Origin: Bacillota bacterium
GTDB lineage: Bacteria; Bacillota; Clostridia; Christensenellales; SZUA-584
Reading direction: 5' to 3'
Length of the DNA stretch: 17,144 nt
Assembly: GCA_023399095.1 (NCBI GenBank)
Contig: JAEWQS010000161.1
Location: 1 to 17,144 of the forward strand
Below the pieces are notes generated by a model. It was not told the DNA's origin, ran no database searches, and saw nothing but the letters and a program-made list of their open reading frames with translations. A program made the translations under genes and the position numbers. Shown in pieces: positions 1 to 6,629 of this stretch (position 1 is its first letter; each line of letters starts with the position of its first letter).

Positions 1-757
1 GCTGATCTGTCGAAAACGAATCGAGTATGCGATCGATGGTCTTTACCGCGCCCACGGTGTGCAGCGTGGAGAACACAAGATGTCCTGTCTCGGCTGCGGA
101 CAGCGCAATGGCCATCGTTTCCTGATCACGCATTTCGCCGACCATGATGACATCAGGATCCTGACGCAGCCCCGAGCGCAGCGCGGCCGCGAACGATTCC
201 GCGTCTTCGCCGATCTCACGCTGGGTGACAAGACTTTTGCTGTGGCTGTGCAGATATTCCACCGGATCTTCGATGGTCAGAATATGATACGGGTATTCGC
301 GGTTGATAATATCGATGAGGCTTGCGAGCGTGGTGGATTTGCCGCAGCCCGTCGCGCCTGTTAGCAGCACAAGCCCGTTGGTTTTTTTGGGAAACCGAAG
401 AATGGTATCGGGCAGCCCGAGTGTCTCAAACGGGGGGATATTAGGCGGCAGCATGCGCACTGCCATCGCGTATGTGCCGCGCTGCTTGTATATGTTGCAG
501 CGGAAACGCCCGAAGCCGCGTATGGAATACGAAAAATCCAGCACCTTTTTCTCCTCAAGCTGCTGCTTTTTCTTTTCGTCGAGGCACTGCTCAACGATCG
601 CGGCGGCGTTGTCGGGGGAGAGCACGGCTGTGCCCGGTACCGTCTGAAGCTTTGCGTTCACGCGCATCAGCGGATAAGAGCCCACGCAGATGTGCAGGTC
701 TGTCGCGTTGTGTTGTTTTGATTCTTCGAGCAGGTCGTTAAGCCGTAAGCTTTGCAT
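1..757 (-). CDS. pilT: Type IV pilus retraction ATPase PilT, partial (3' end beyond the window)
   Basis: The minus frame from ATG at 757 stays open to the left edge (252 codons; PilT proteins are usually about 350). The start MQSLRLNDLLEESKQ and the DLHI motif fit the PilT N-terminal domain. Walker A GATGCGKST lies at 355-331, followed by the Asp-rich box (TIEDPVEY), Walker B-like DPDVIMVGEMRD and the His box GHLVFSTLHT. Members of this secretion-ATPase family form hexamers at the inner face of the membrane and depolymerise type IV pili, driving twitching or DNA uptake. An in-frame ATG also lies at 766, but the AAGGCGGA ribosome site abuts it and sits 9 bases from the ATG at 757, so 757 is chosen. 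No other pilus gene is visible, so the gene may stand alone or head an operon to the left. PilB/GspE ATPases are related, but the GEMRD and His-box form favours PilT. Confidence 0.93.
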   Translation of the reverse strand, partial: MQSLRLNDLLEESKQHNATDLHICVGSYPLMRVNAKLQTVPGTAVLSPDNAAAIVEQCLDEKKKQQLEEKKVLDFSYSIRGFGRFRCNIYKQRGTYAMAVRMLPPNIPPFETLGLPDTILRFPKKTNGLVLLTGATGCGKSTTLASLIDIINREYPYHILTIEDPVEYLHSHSKSLVTQREIGEDAESFAAALRSGLRQDPDVIMVGEMRDQETMAIALSAAETGHLVFSTLHTVGAVKTIDRILDSFSTDQ

Positions 758-808
758 AGAGCGCATTCCGCCTTCATTTATATATCTGCGGTATGTAAAA
801 ACCGCCGT

Positions 809-837
809 ATTACTAATAAACAGCTATTGCCTGTCAT
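809..837 (-). promoter_or_regulatory. Possible promoter of pilT
   Basis: On the minus strand ATGACA (837-832) and AGTAAT (814-809) are separated by 17 bases, about 50 bases upstream of the pilT start. The match to the sigma-A consensus is moderate (5/6 and 4/6). The rest of 758-881 is AT-rich and I see no gene or clear terminator for the upstream ogt unit in it. Confidence 0.35.
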
Positions 838-881
838 AAGCGACAATTTTATAAAAAATGATAAATTATTACACCGATAAA

Positions 882-1364
882 TCAGGTTTGGTTTGCTTCC
901 AGCGTTAACAGATAGCTTTTGATATCCAGGCCGCCCCGGTATGCCTCGATTTTTGCCGCCTTGTGCACCACGCGGTGGCAGGGAATAAGCAGTGGTAATT
1001 GGTTCGCCTTCATGGCGGTGCCCACGGCGCGCATGGCGAGCGGATATCCGGCGGCCAATGCCACAGCCGAATATGAAGCGGTGCCTCCGTATGGAATATC
1101 GATCACGGCACGGTATACGCTTTGCCGAAAAGGCGTGCCGGGAATGATCATGGGCAGTGAGAAGCTGCGGCGCATGCCTGCGAAATATTCATTCATCTGC
1201 AAGGCAAACGGCAAGGTGTCGTCAAAGAAGGCGAAGCTTTGGGGGCAGGGCTCGTCGGGAAAAAACACGCGGCGGATGAAGTCGTCTTCATACAGCGCGG
1301 TGAATACGCCAAGCGGCGTGTTCGCGCGGCACGCCACGCGATTTTTTGTATCGTCAGCTTTCAT
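882..1364 (-). CDS. ogt: Methylated-DNA--[protein]-cysteine S-methyltransferase
   Basis: This 160-residue protein has the family signature IPCHRVV with the alkyl-acceptor cysteine at residue 129. The upstream RAVG segment (112-115, part of the DNA-binding helix-turn-helix with its arginine finger) and the downstream YRGGLDIKSYLL segment are also present. It repairs O6-alkylguanine by irreversible transfer of the alkyl group to its own cysteine. Length and N-terminal domain fit the Ogt/MGMT type without an Ada regulatory domain. Between RAVG and PCHR the sequence has NQLPLLI where NPxxxxI is common, a mild variation. The ATG at 1364 has a good AAAGGAG site and lies inside the end of the upstream acetyltransferase gene (11-base overlap), so the two genes are probably translationally coupled. 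Confidence 0.93.
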   Translation of the reverse strand: MKADDTKNRVACRANTPLGVFTALYEDDFIRRVFFPDEPCPQSFAFFDDTLPFALQMNEYFAGMRRSFSLPMIIPGTPFRQSVYRAVIDIPYGGTASYSAVALAAGYPLAMRAVGTAMKANQLPLLIPCHRVVHKAAKIEAYRGGLDIKSYLLTLEANQT

Positions 1365-1941
1365 GATTGTGCTCCTTTAAGTTCTTCTGCATGCAGCCAA
1401 AACCATCAAACTCTTTGCAAAGGTGAAAGCCTGACGAAGTGAACATGGCAGGATGCCCGTGATAATGTGCCGCACAAATTTCCTCCGTCAGCACAGGATA
1501 TGCTTCCATTATGTCATAGCCTTTGGCGGTATAATCAAGGCAGGCACGTTCAAGCAATGCCCGCGCGATACCACGCCGGCGATAATAGGGGTCTATCACA
1601 AAGCAGGTAATAGCACAGACGCGACTGCCTCCATGGCACGGTACATCCAAACGCGCATACCTTGCGAATGCCGCTTTGTCGTTCACGTTGGCCCAGCCGA
1701 CGGGTAAGTTGCCGTCATACGCGAGATAACCGCATAATTCACCACTTTGAATCATGTGGATTGCATCGCTGCGGTTGTCCTCGGCGGTGCGCTGCATCCA
1801 TTCTTCATCACTTCGGACAAAGTGGTTGAAAACACAGTAGCACCAGGCCCATTCGGGGTTGTCACAGAACGCCCTATTATCAAAAAAATCAAGATAACTC
1901 TCAAGCAGCATTGGGCTTAAGGCGTGAATTTGCAGATTCAT
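1354..1941 (-). CDS. GNAT-family N-acetyltransferase
   Basis: This 195-residue protein has the acetyl-CoA-binding motif of the Gcn5-related superfamily: a beta strand ITCFVIDPYY (111-120) followed by RRRGIARALLERA, the R/QxxGxG/A pyrophosphate loop. The N-terminal half (DNPEWAWCYCVFNHF) is rich in aromatic residues and cysteine, as in a clostridial GNAT subgroup of unknown substrate. The substrate cannot be told from sequence. The gene heads a two-gene unit with ogt, whose start lies within its last codons. An AGGCGG site lies about 12 bases before the ATG at 1941, and a short palindrome further upstream could be an operator. Confidence 0.82.
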   Translation of the reverse strand: MNLQIHALSPMLLESYLDFFDNRAFCDNPEWAWCYCVFNHFVRSDEEWMQRTAEDNRSDAIHMIQSGELCGYLAYDGNLPVGWANVNDKAAFARYARLDVPCHGGSRVCAITCFVIDPYYRRRGIARALLERACLDYTAKGYDIMEAYPVLTEEICAAHYHGHPAMFTSSGFHLCKEFDGFGCMQKNLKEHNHES

Positions 1942-1960
1942 AGTACATACACCGCCTGTC

Positions 1961-1976
1961 TATGGTAATAACCATA
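1961..1976 (-). promoter_or_regulatory. Short palindrome upstream of the GNAT-ogt pair
   Basis: TATGGTAATAACCATA is a perfect inverted repeat (6-bp arms, 4-base centre) ending 20 bases before the acetyltransferase start. On the minus strand GATAAT-like sequence lies next to it, so it could overlap the core promoter as an operator. No regulator is identified, and an AT-rich palindrome of this size can occur by chance. Confidence 0.3.
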
Positions 1977-2011
1977 TATTATCATTGATACAGGGCAGTG
2001 ACAACAAAAGG

Positions 2012-2041
2012 ACAAAAAAGAACCGGCAGTTCAGCCGGTTC
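2012..2041 (-). terminator. Rho-independent terminator of the flavodiiron-cupin operon
   Basis: Read on the minus strand, GAACCGGC and GCCGGTTC (2041-2034 and 2027-2020) form a perfect 8-bp stem with a 6-base loop, followed by six T residues (2019-2014). It lies 35 bases after the cupin stop codon, which marks the end of the minus-strand operon. Confidence 0.88.
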
Positions 2042-2075
2042 AAAATCTATAGGCATAGGGTGTTTGCATATTATT

Positions 2076-2417
2076 TTATGCTTCGCTAGGGAACACCACG
2101 ACGAGCAGCATCTTAAACGGTGCCGGTGCTTCCACGGCGTGCGGTATGCCTGCGGGCATCACGATGGTCTGCCCAGCGCTTAGAGAGTAAACATTGCCGC
2201 CGATGGTGACGGTTCCGGTGCCGTCGAGTATATATACGAGCGCGTCGCCCTTGGATTCATGCGAGCTGATCTCCTCGTTCACGTCAAACGCGAAAAGCGT
2301 CATGCTCACGGCTTTGTTTTGCACGAGCGTGCGGCTCACGATCTGTCCCGGCTGATACGAGACCAGATCCGCCATATTGAGGACTGTTTCCAAATCGATG
2401 TTTTTAAGTATCTTCAT
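2076..2417 (-). CDS. Small single-domain cupin protein
   Basis: This 113-residue protein is a single cupin beta-barrel. Motif 1 is EISSHESKGDALVYILDG (about 49-66) with H53. Motif 2 is AGQTIVMPAGIPHAV (81-95) with H93. The second histidine of classical motif 1 is absent; small cupins of this SSHxxxGDAL type often lack it, so metal ligation may be incomplete. Function is unknown, with metal-dependent or ligand-sensing roles both possible. A strong AAAGGGG site precedes the ATG at 2417. It is the last gene of the operon, 33 bases after the DUF438/hemerythrin gene and just before the terminator, which suggests a part in the same stress response. Confidence 0.85.
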   Translation of the reverse strand: MKILKNIDLETVLNMADLVSYQPGQIVSRTLVQNKAVSMTLFAFDVNEEISSHESKGDALVYILDGTGTVTIGGNVYSLSAGQTIVMPAGIPHAVEAPAPFKMLLVVVFPSEA

Positions 2418-2450
2418 GATATTAAACCCCTTTCTAAATCTATGGTTAAC

Positions 2451-3665
2451 TTATATATCCGACACGAGCCGTTTTTCTCCGGTAATCTGTTGAACAGGGG
2501 CGATATCCTGCGTGACCTCAAGCGTACCCAAGTATTCGCCGCCAGAGTCCCTGACCGCGAAGTATCGGATGTAGACATACTTTTCGCCCATGCGTATCCA
2601 GAAATCCTCGTGCGTCTTTTTGCCCGATTTTAAGTCATTGATGATGCCTTCTACGATGTGCACACTGGCGGGCGGATGGCAATTAGCGACTTTGCGCCCA
2701 ATGATCGCCCGTGTGCGCGGGAACACACGCTCCGCGCCTTGAGAGAAATACTTGACGGTGTCGTCTTTACCCACGAACGTAATATCGACGGGCAGCGTAT
2801 CCAGCAGCGCTGTGAGTTCCTTAACGGACAGCACGCCTGTGGGCAGATTGATCGCGCCTTCCTGCACCTTGACGGACGGTGCTTCTCCCGCCGCTGCCGC
2901 AGACTGCCAGGAGGGCGGCTGCTCGATCAGGCAATAACCAAGATCGGGGCTTTCGTCTGCAATGCGCTTCCACTCTTGTTGCGTTAGCTGTTCGAGCAGC
3001 ATGGGCAGCAGAATGTTTTCTTCCTTAAATATCATCTCTTTGATGCGCGTGACGGCTTCCTCCACGGCGACTCCGAGCGCTTTTGCGTCTCCCTTGTAGA
3101 CGCTTGCCTGCGAAGCCGCATATTTGATAAGCTCACGAATCTCGTCGTCCACACCCCACATGACCTTGGGCGGAGCGGTGATACCATACTGCTCAAGGTA
3201 GGGGAAGAGTATATTTTCTTTTCTTAAATAATGCTTGTGTATGTCTGTAAGCGCTTTTAAGTCGCTTAGCAGCGCGTCCGCATTGTCATCCGTTCCATCC
3301 AGCAACGCATTCAGATGCGGATGGATGCGTTTGTCGATCAGGGATTCGATCGCGCGGTTTTCCTGAATCAGCGTGTGCGCGGGATGCCCCGGCGTTCTGG
3401 ACGCCTCGGACGGCTTGTGGATGTCTTCAATGGAGCCTTTGAACACCGCCGAATGCACGTCGCACAAGCGCTGCACCTCATGGACGGGCAGCCCTTCGGA
3501 TATCAGCGCCTGCTCCGCATCGGATATCTCGGAAGCGGACACGCCGCTGAATGTCTTTTCGAATTGCGATTTTACTTCATCCACCGTCTTGCCTGCGTGC
3601 AGCTGAGACAGCAGATCCTTAATCACTTTTTTTCTGTATTCTCTGTTGTTGATTTCCTGACTCAT
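2451..3665 (-). CDS. DUF438 / hemerythrin / PAS-domain protein
   Basis: This 404-residue protein has three parts. DUF438 occupies about 8-75. A hemerythrin-like four-helix domain (about 90-230) carries the expected iron ligands in GHPAHTLIQEN (H94, H97, E102), HKHYLRKEN (H143, H145, E150) and the FKEEN helix (E214-E215). A PAS domain (about 284-390) contains the family's NCHPPASVHIVE segment (329-340). Hemerythrin domains bind O2 or NO at a di-iron site, and PAS domains often bind haem, flavin or small ligands. There is no kinase, cyclase or DNA-binding output, so partner-mediated signalling or iron/gas handling is inferred. The start has an AGGAGG site 7 bases upstream and overlaps (ATGA) the ancestral stop of the DUF1858 gene. 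Co-transcription with the flavodiiron protein supports a gas-sensing role. Confidence 0.9.
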   Translation of the reverse strand: MSQEINNREYRKKVIKDLLSQLHAGKTVDEVKSQFEKTFSGVSASEISDAEQALISEGLPVHEVQRLCDVHSAVFKGSIEDIHKPSEASRTPGHPAHTLIQENRAIESLIDKRIHPHLNALLDGTDDNADALLSDLKALTDIHKHYLRKENILFPYLEQYGITAPPKVMWGVDDEIRELIKYAASQASVYKGDAKALGVAVEEAVTRIKEMIFKEENILLPMLLEQLTQQEWKRIADESPDLGYCLIEQPPSWQSAAAAGEAPSVKVQEGAINLPTGVLSVKELTALLDTLPVDITFVGKDDTVKYFSQGAERVFPRTRAIIGRKVANCHPPASVHIVEGIINDLKSGKKTHEDFWIRMGEKYVYIRYFAVRDSGGEYLGTLEVTQDIAPVQQITGEKRLVSDI

Positions 3666-3715
3666 CGTGTTTCCTCCTGTTCGCTGATCCTAAAGCCATG
3701 CTCTTTGAGCTTGTC
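3662..3715 (-). pseudogene. Displaced 3' end of the DUF1858 gene
   Basis: A minus-strand frame different from that of the upstream DUF1858 reading frame encodes DKLKEHGFRISEQEETR and ends in a TGA (3664-3662) that overlaps the ATG of the next gene as ATGA. LKEHGF is what DUF1858 proteins normally show at their C-terminus, so this is read as the original tail, cut off by the insertion just upstream. It has no start codon of its own. Confidence 0.6.
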
Positions 3716-3860
3716 GAAAAACCTTCGGTTTTCCGCCAGTTTGCCGGGTTTGCTTGTTCCTCTCAAACTCGAAACTGCGCAAACCCGCAAAGTGTGGGCT
3801 GCGCGGGCACAGCCCGTCTTGCCCACGAATTATACTTAAAGACCTTTTTAACAGTCTGAG
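3716..3860 (-). repeat. Structured insertion of about 150 bp within the DUF1858 gene
   Basis: The stretch separates the DUF1858 core from its expected tail and contains nested inverted repeats: CGGGTTTGC/GCAAACCCG (3745-3753 with 3779-3787) and GGGCTG/CAGCCC (3796-3801 with 3810-3815). Its outer ends are weakly inverted (CTTGTCGAAAAACC near 3710-3723 against GACCTTTTTAACAGTC at 3841-3856). It is too small to encode a transposase and is best described as a MITE- or REP-like foldback element. The ends are approximate because no target-site duplication is evident. Confidence 0.5.
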
Positions 3861-4014
3861 CCGCGCCCTTTGAGATGGTCATAAACCGCCCCGCCGTCGC
3901 GAGCATGCCGGGCTTCGTGATATCCGTGAACCCCATTTGCTTGAGTATGTCCGCAAGCCCTTTATTCTGTGAACACAGCGTGTAGACAGATTGCGATAAA
4001 TCAAGTGTTTTCAT
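3763..4014 (-). CDS. DUF1858-domain protein with a replaced C-terminus (probably degraded gene)
   Basis: This 83-residue frame has residues 4-51 typical of DUF1858: DLSQSVYTLC, then ILKQMGFTDITKPGML and GRFMTISKGA. The remaining 30 residues (AQTVKKVFKYNSWARRAVP and on) do not resemble the family and are encoded by a hairpin-rich insertion. The expected tail LKEHGF is found downstream in another frame. The protein therefore keeps most of the domain but lacks its last helix. The gene starts inside the end of the flavodiiron gene (14-base overlap), with AGAAGGA almost touching the ATG, so translation is probably coupled. DUF1858 has no established biochemical role; it often sits near redox and hemerythrin genes in anaerobes. 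Whether the altered product is functional is unknown. Confidence 0.72.
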   Translation of the reverse strand: MKTLDLSQSVYTLCSQNKGLADILKQMGFTDITKPGMLATAGRFMTISKGAAQTVKKVFKYNSWARRAVPAQPTLCGFAQFRV

Positions 4015-5206
4015 TTCCTTCTTCTTTTATCCCCGAAATTCTTCTTCCGTATTCTTCGCATTCTGATAGTGCATCATTATCCGGTTTCCAAAGCGTCTTT
4101 ATGCCTTCCACCATCTCGAAGCCGGCATCTTCCATTGCGCGGGTGAGCTGACCGACGGATTCGCCGCTCCAGCCATAGCTGCCGAACGCCGCCGCTTTTT
4201 TGCCTGTGAACTTGAGCCCCTTGATCATCTCGAGCAGCCCGCCAATGGCATGCAGGTATCCGCGGTTGATGGTGGATGAGCCGATGAGTACCATTTTTGA
4301 GCGGAACACCTCGGTGATGATGTCGTTCTTGTCTTCCTTGGCCGCATTGAACAGCTTGACGGTGACGGCATCGTCCTGCGCTTTTATGCCTGCCGCGATG
4401 CCCTCGGCCATCAGGCGGGTGGCGCCCCACATAGAATCGTAGACGAGGGTGATCTGGTTCTCCTGATACGAATCTGCCCATGCAAGATAATTTTTAACGA
4501 TCTGAACGGGATCATCCTTCCAGATAACGCCGTGGCTTGGGCAGATCATATCGACCGGCAGGCCAAACCCCAACACCTCGTTAATTTTCTTTGTGACGAG
4601 CGGCGAAAAGGGTGTGAGTATATTCGCGTAATATTTGATCGCCTCGGCGTATAGCTCTGCGCTGTCCACTGCGTCGTTATACAGCGATTCGGTGGCGTAA
4701 TGCTGACCGAACGCGTCGTTGGAAAACAATATGTTATCGTCTGTCATATAGGTGAACATGCTGTCCGGCCAGTGCAGCATCGGCGCTTCTATGAATATCA
4801 GGCTGGAGCTGCCCAGCTTGAGTGTGTCTCCCGTTTTTACCGTGACAAAATTCCAGTCCTTATGATAGTGCCCTTTGAGCGATTTCACACCGTTGGTCGT
4901 GCAGTAAATCGGCGTGTTTGGAATATGGCGCATCAGCTCCGGCAGTGCACCGCTGTGGTCCACCTCCGCGTGGTTCGCGATGATATAATCAATGCTGTTC
5001 AGGTCAATTTCTTCGCTGAGGCGGGCGACAAACTCCTTGTCATACGGCTGCCAAACCGTATCGATAAGCACTGTCTTTTCATCCCGAATGAGATACGAAT
5101 TGTAGGACGAGCCTCTGCGCGTGGAATACTCGTCTCCATGGAATCTTTTGAGCTCCCAATCCACCTTGCCGACCCATGTGACCTTATCCGTTAATACCTT
5201 TCCCAT
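4001..5206 (-). CDS. fprA: Flavodiiron protein (A-type flavoprotein, FprA family)
   Basis: This 401-residue protein has an N-terminal metallo-beta-lactamase-like di-iron domain (about 1-250) with all six ligands visible: H79, E81 and D83 in NHAEVDH, H145 in MLHWPD, D164 in SNDAFG, and H225 in PSHG. A C-terminal flavodoxin domain follows, with the FMN phosphate loop YDSMWGATR (256-264). Such cytoplasmic enzymes reduce O2 to water and/or NO to N2O, using electrons from rubredoxin or F420H2 depending on the host. There is no fused rubredoxin or flavin-reductase domain. GAGGAGGG lies 8 bases before the ATG at 5206; an upstream ATG at 5213 is out of frame. It is the first gene of a four-gene operon and is preceded by the same palindrome that precedes hcp. 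O2 versus NO preference cannot be read from sequence. Confidence 0.95.
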   Translation of the reverse strand: MGKVLTDKVTWVGKVDWELKRFHGDEYSTRRGSSYNSYLIRDEKTVLIDTVWQPYDKEFVARLSEEIDLNSIDYIIANHAEVDHSGALPELMRHIPNTPIYCTTNGVKSLKGHYHKDWNFVTVKTGDTLKLGSSSLIFIEAPMLHWPDSMFTYMTDDNILFSNDAFGQHYATESLYNDAVDSAELYAEAIKYYANILTPFSPLVTKKINEVLGFGLPVDMICPSHGVIWKDDPVQIVKNYLAWADSYQENQITLVYDSMWGATRLMAEGIAAGIKAQDDAVTVKLFNAAKEDKNDIITEVFRSKMVLIGSSTINRGYLHAIGGLLEMIKGLKFTGKKAAAFGSYGWSGESVGQLTRAMEDAGFEMVEGIKTLWKPDNDALSECEEYGRRISGIKEEGNENT

Positions 5207-5238
5207 CTGTCATACCCTCCTCTTTTTGTTCTGTTTTT

Positions 5239-5281
5239 AACTTAACACAAACAGAGACTTCTGTACGTTGCATTTGCAACA
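5239..5281 (-). promoter_or_regulatory. Crp/Fnr-type operator and promoter of the flavodiiron operon
   Basis: On the minus strand TGTTGCAAATGCAACG (5281-5266) matches in 15 of 16 positions the perfect palindrome upstream of hcp, and the next eight bases (TACAGAAG) are also the same at both sites. A weak -10 (TAAGTT, 5244-5239) lies at the distance expected if the site is centred near -41.5, the class II activator position. Between 5207 and 5433 I see nothing else of note. Confidence 0.7.
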
Positions 5282-5433
5282 TAGAGGGTTTTTATTTTAT
5301 ATATTGGAAAAAATATGCCGTCTATTAGGATGGTAGCTCATAAGCATTAATGATGTTGATTTTAGTCCTGAATTCCAAACGCAAATGGATAAAGATCGAT
5401 GAGTGTGACATGGAAGCAGTAGAAACTGATAAG

Positions 5434-6231
5434 CTATTGTGACAGCGCCGCCGCCAGCTCGCCCAGCTCCTGCGCAATGTCTGGTGAGGCAGCGATAAGG
5501 CTTCGGCGCTCACCCAGCTCATTTATGGGCGGCAACGCCTTGCCATCGAAACCGAGCAGTGTTGCGCCCGCTTCTTGTGCAATCAGCAGCCCCGCGGCGT
5601 AGTCGATGAACGCCTGACTGCGGCCAAATGCCGCGTCGATGCGTCCGCTTGCCGTATGGCACAGCGCCAGAGAAAAGGATGCGCCGCTGCGGATATCCTG
5701 CGCCTGTGTGAGAAGATCCCGCAGGGCTTCTGCGCGCGCGGTGCGCAGCGTGCCGTGATCGAGGGAAACACACGCGTCCATCACGCGCTTGCAGCCTGAG
5801 ACATGAAGACTCTTGCCGTTCATATATGCGCCAAGGTCTTTGACGGCGTGGTAAAGCTCCGCGTGAGACGGGTCGTATACCATCGCCGCTTTGATTTGCT
5901 TTCCTTCTATATAGGCGATGGACATACAGTAGTCGTGCAGGTTCCGTTCAAACGCGTTTCGCCCGCTCAGAGAGCAGACGGCAAAGCAGGAGCCGTTGTG
6001 CCACGCGGCATTTTGCGCATAATCGTCAAGCGCCGTTTCACTTCGCGCAAGCATGGGCACGGCAAGGCCGTCCGCCAGCACTGCCACAGCTTCAGCCTGT
6101 TCGGCAAACCAGCCTTTGAGCAGTGCTGAAAGCACCGCATCACAGACGCCTTCAGCGTTCTTTGTTTTTAGCGCTTCTACCGCCGCAAAAACAGCATCCT
6201 TCATATAATAAACAACCTGTTTGTCCCGCAT
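5434..6231 (-). CDS. Inositol-monophosphatase-family protein lacking catalytic residues
   Basis: From the ATG at 6231 the product has 265 residues. The fold is recognisable: SIAYIEG, then VYDPSHAELYHAVKDLGAYMNGKSLHVS (118-145), RSGASFSLALCHTASGRIDA (181-200), and IDYAAGLLIAQEAGA (209-223), which corresponds to the family's WDxAAG motif. However the signature DPxDGTTNF is replaced by CSLSGRNAF (86-94), so both metal-binding aspartates are gone, and no GEE-type first motif can be found. A normal Mg-dependent phosphatase reaction is therefore unlikely; ligand binding or a structural role is possible. The frame extends to a TTG at 6252, but the promoter and the GGGGA site support the ATG at 6231. 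It is monocistronic in appearance, with no clear terminator after it. Confidence 0.8.
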   Translation of the reverse strand: MRDKQVVYYMKDAVFAAVEALKTKNAEGVCDAVLSALLKGWFAEQAEAVAVLADGLAVPMLARSETALDDYAQNAAWHNGSCFAVCSLSGRNAFERNLHDYCMSIAYIEGKQIKAAMVYDPSHAELYHAVKDLGAYMNGKSLHVSGCKRVMDACVSLDHGTLRTARAEALRDLLTQAQDIRSGASFSLALCHTASGRIDAAFGRSQAFIDYAAGLLIAQEAGATLLGFDGKALPPINELGERRSLIAASPDIAQELGELAAALSQ

Positions 6232-6264
6232 AGGTTTATCCCCGAAAATCAATAATTTGGTATG

Positions 6265-6273
6265 ATTATATCA
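6265..6273 (-). promoter_or_regulatory. Extended -10 promoter of the phosphatase-like gene
   Basis: On the minus strand TGATATAAT (6273-6265) is an exact extended -10 element. The predicted start of transcription near 6258 gives a leader of about 27 bases before the ATG at 6231 and would leave almost none before the alternative TTG at 6252. No good -35 box is seen, as is common with extended -10 promoters. Confidence 0.6.
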
Positions 6274-6294
6274 TATAAAAGGTCAATTCACATT

Positions 6295-6340
6295 ATTTAA
6301 GGATTATCGTTATAATCATTTAAGGATTGCAGCTATAATA
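6295..6340. repeat. Two tandem copies of a 23-bp AT-rich unit
   Basis: ATTTAAGGATT occurs at 6295 and 6318, and each copy is followed by TATAAT at the same distance (6311 and 6334). The period is 23 bases with a variable four-base centre. It lies between the divergent promoters of the phosphatase-like gene and the lipoprotein gene and could be a pair of regulator sites or a simple duplication. Confidence 0.45.
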
Positions 6341-6344
6341 GAAA

Positions 6345-6372
6345 TTGACTTTTACATAAATATGTATATGAT
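6345..6372 (+). promoter_or_regulatory. Possible promoter for the GIN lipoprotein gene
   Basis: TTGACT (6345-6350) and TATGAT (6367-6372) are 16 bases apart, each 5/6 to the sigma-A consensus. It is about 250 bases upstream of the gene, with the foldback repeat at 6439-6531 in between, so a closer promoter may exist. None is convincing. Confidence 0.4.
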
Positions 6373-6438
6373 ATTACGGGAGACGAACAATAAAATTATA
6401 ATAGAATGAAGATGTGAAAGTGTCAAAATAGTCACTTG

Positions 6439-6531
6439 TGTCATTCCGAATGAGCATTAGCGATTGAGGAATCCCATTTTTAAAGCGTTTTGCCATGGGA
6501 TGCTCACGTCGCTACGCTCCTCAGCATGACA
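6439..6531. repeat. Foldback (MITE-like) repeat of 93 bp
   Basis: The element starts TGTCATTCCGAATGAGC and its reverse complement starts TGTCATGCTGAGGAGC. The two ends are imperfect inverted repeats over about 38 bases, through ATCCCAT on both sides, with a short centre. It resembles the TGTCATTCTGAG...GAATCCC repeats dispersed in many bacterial genomes. No open frame lies inside and no target duplication is obvious. Confidence 0.6.
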
Positions 6532-6629
6532 TGAGGAGGCGTTTATCGACAGCCTGTCATTTTAATTAAATGAAAATGTTTGTTCTGTCGGAGTAATAAA
6601 ATGGTTTATCAAAGTATTTGGAGGGTATT

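Noticed and set aside
919..1380. Long plus-strand frame opposite ogt
   Set aside because: It is antisense to a clearly recognisable repair gene, and the protein has no family features.
3716..3860. Intact insertion sequence
   Set aside because: It is far too short for a transposase, and no clean terminal repeats or target duplication could be placed.
6232..6252. TTG start for the phosphatase-like gene
   Set aside because: It has no ribosome site and would lie only about 6 bases from the predicted transcription start; the ATG at 6231 has GGGGA at good spacing.
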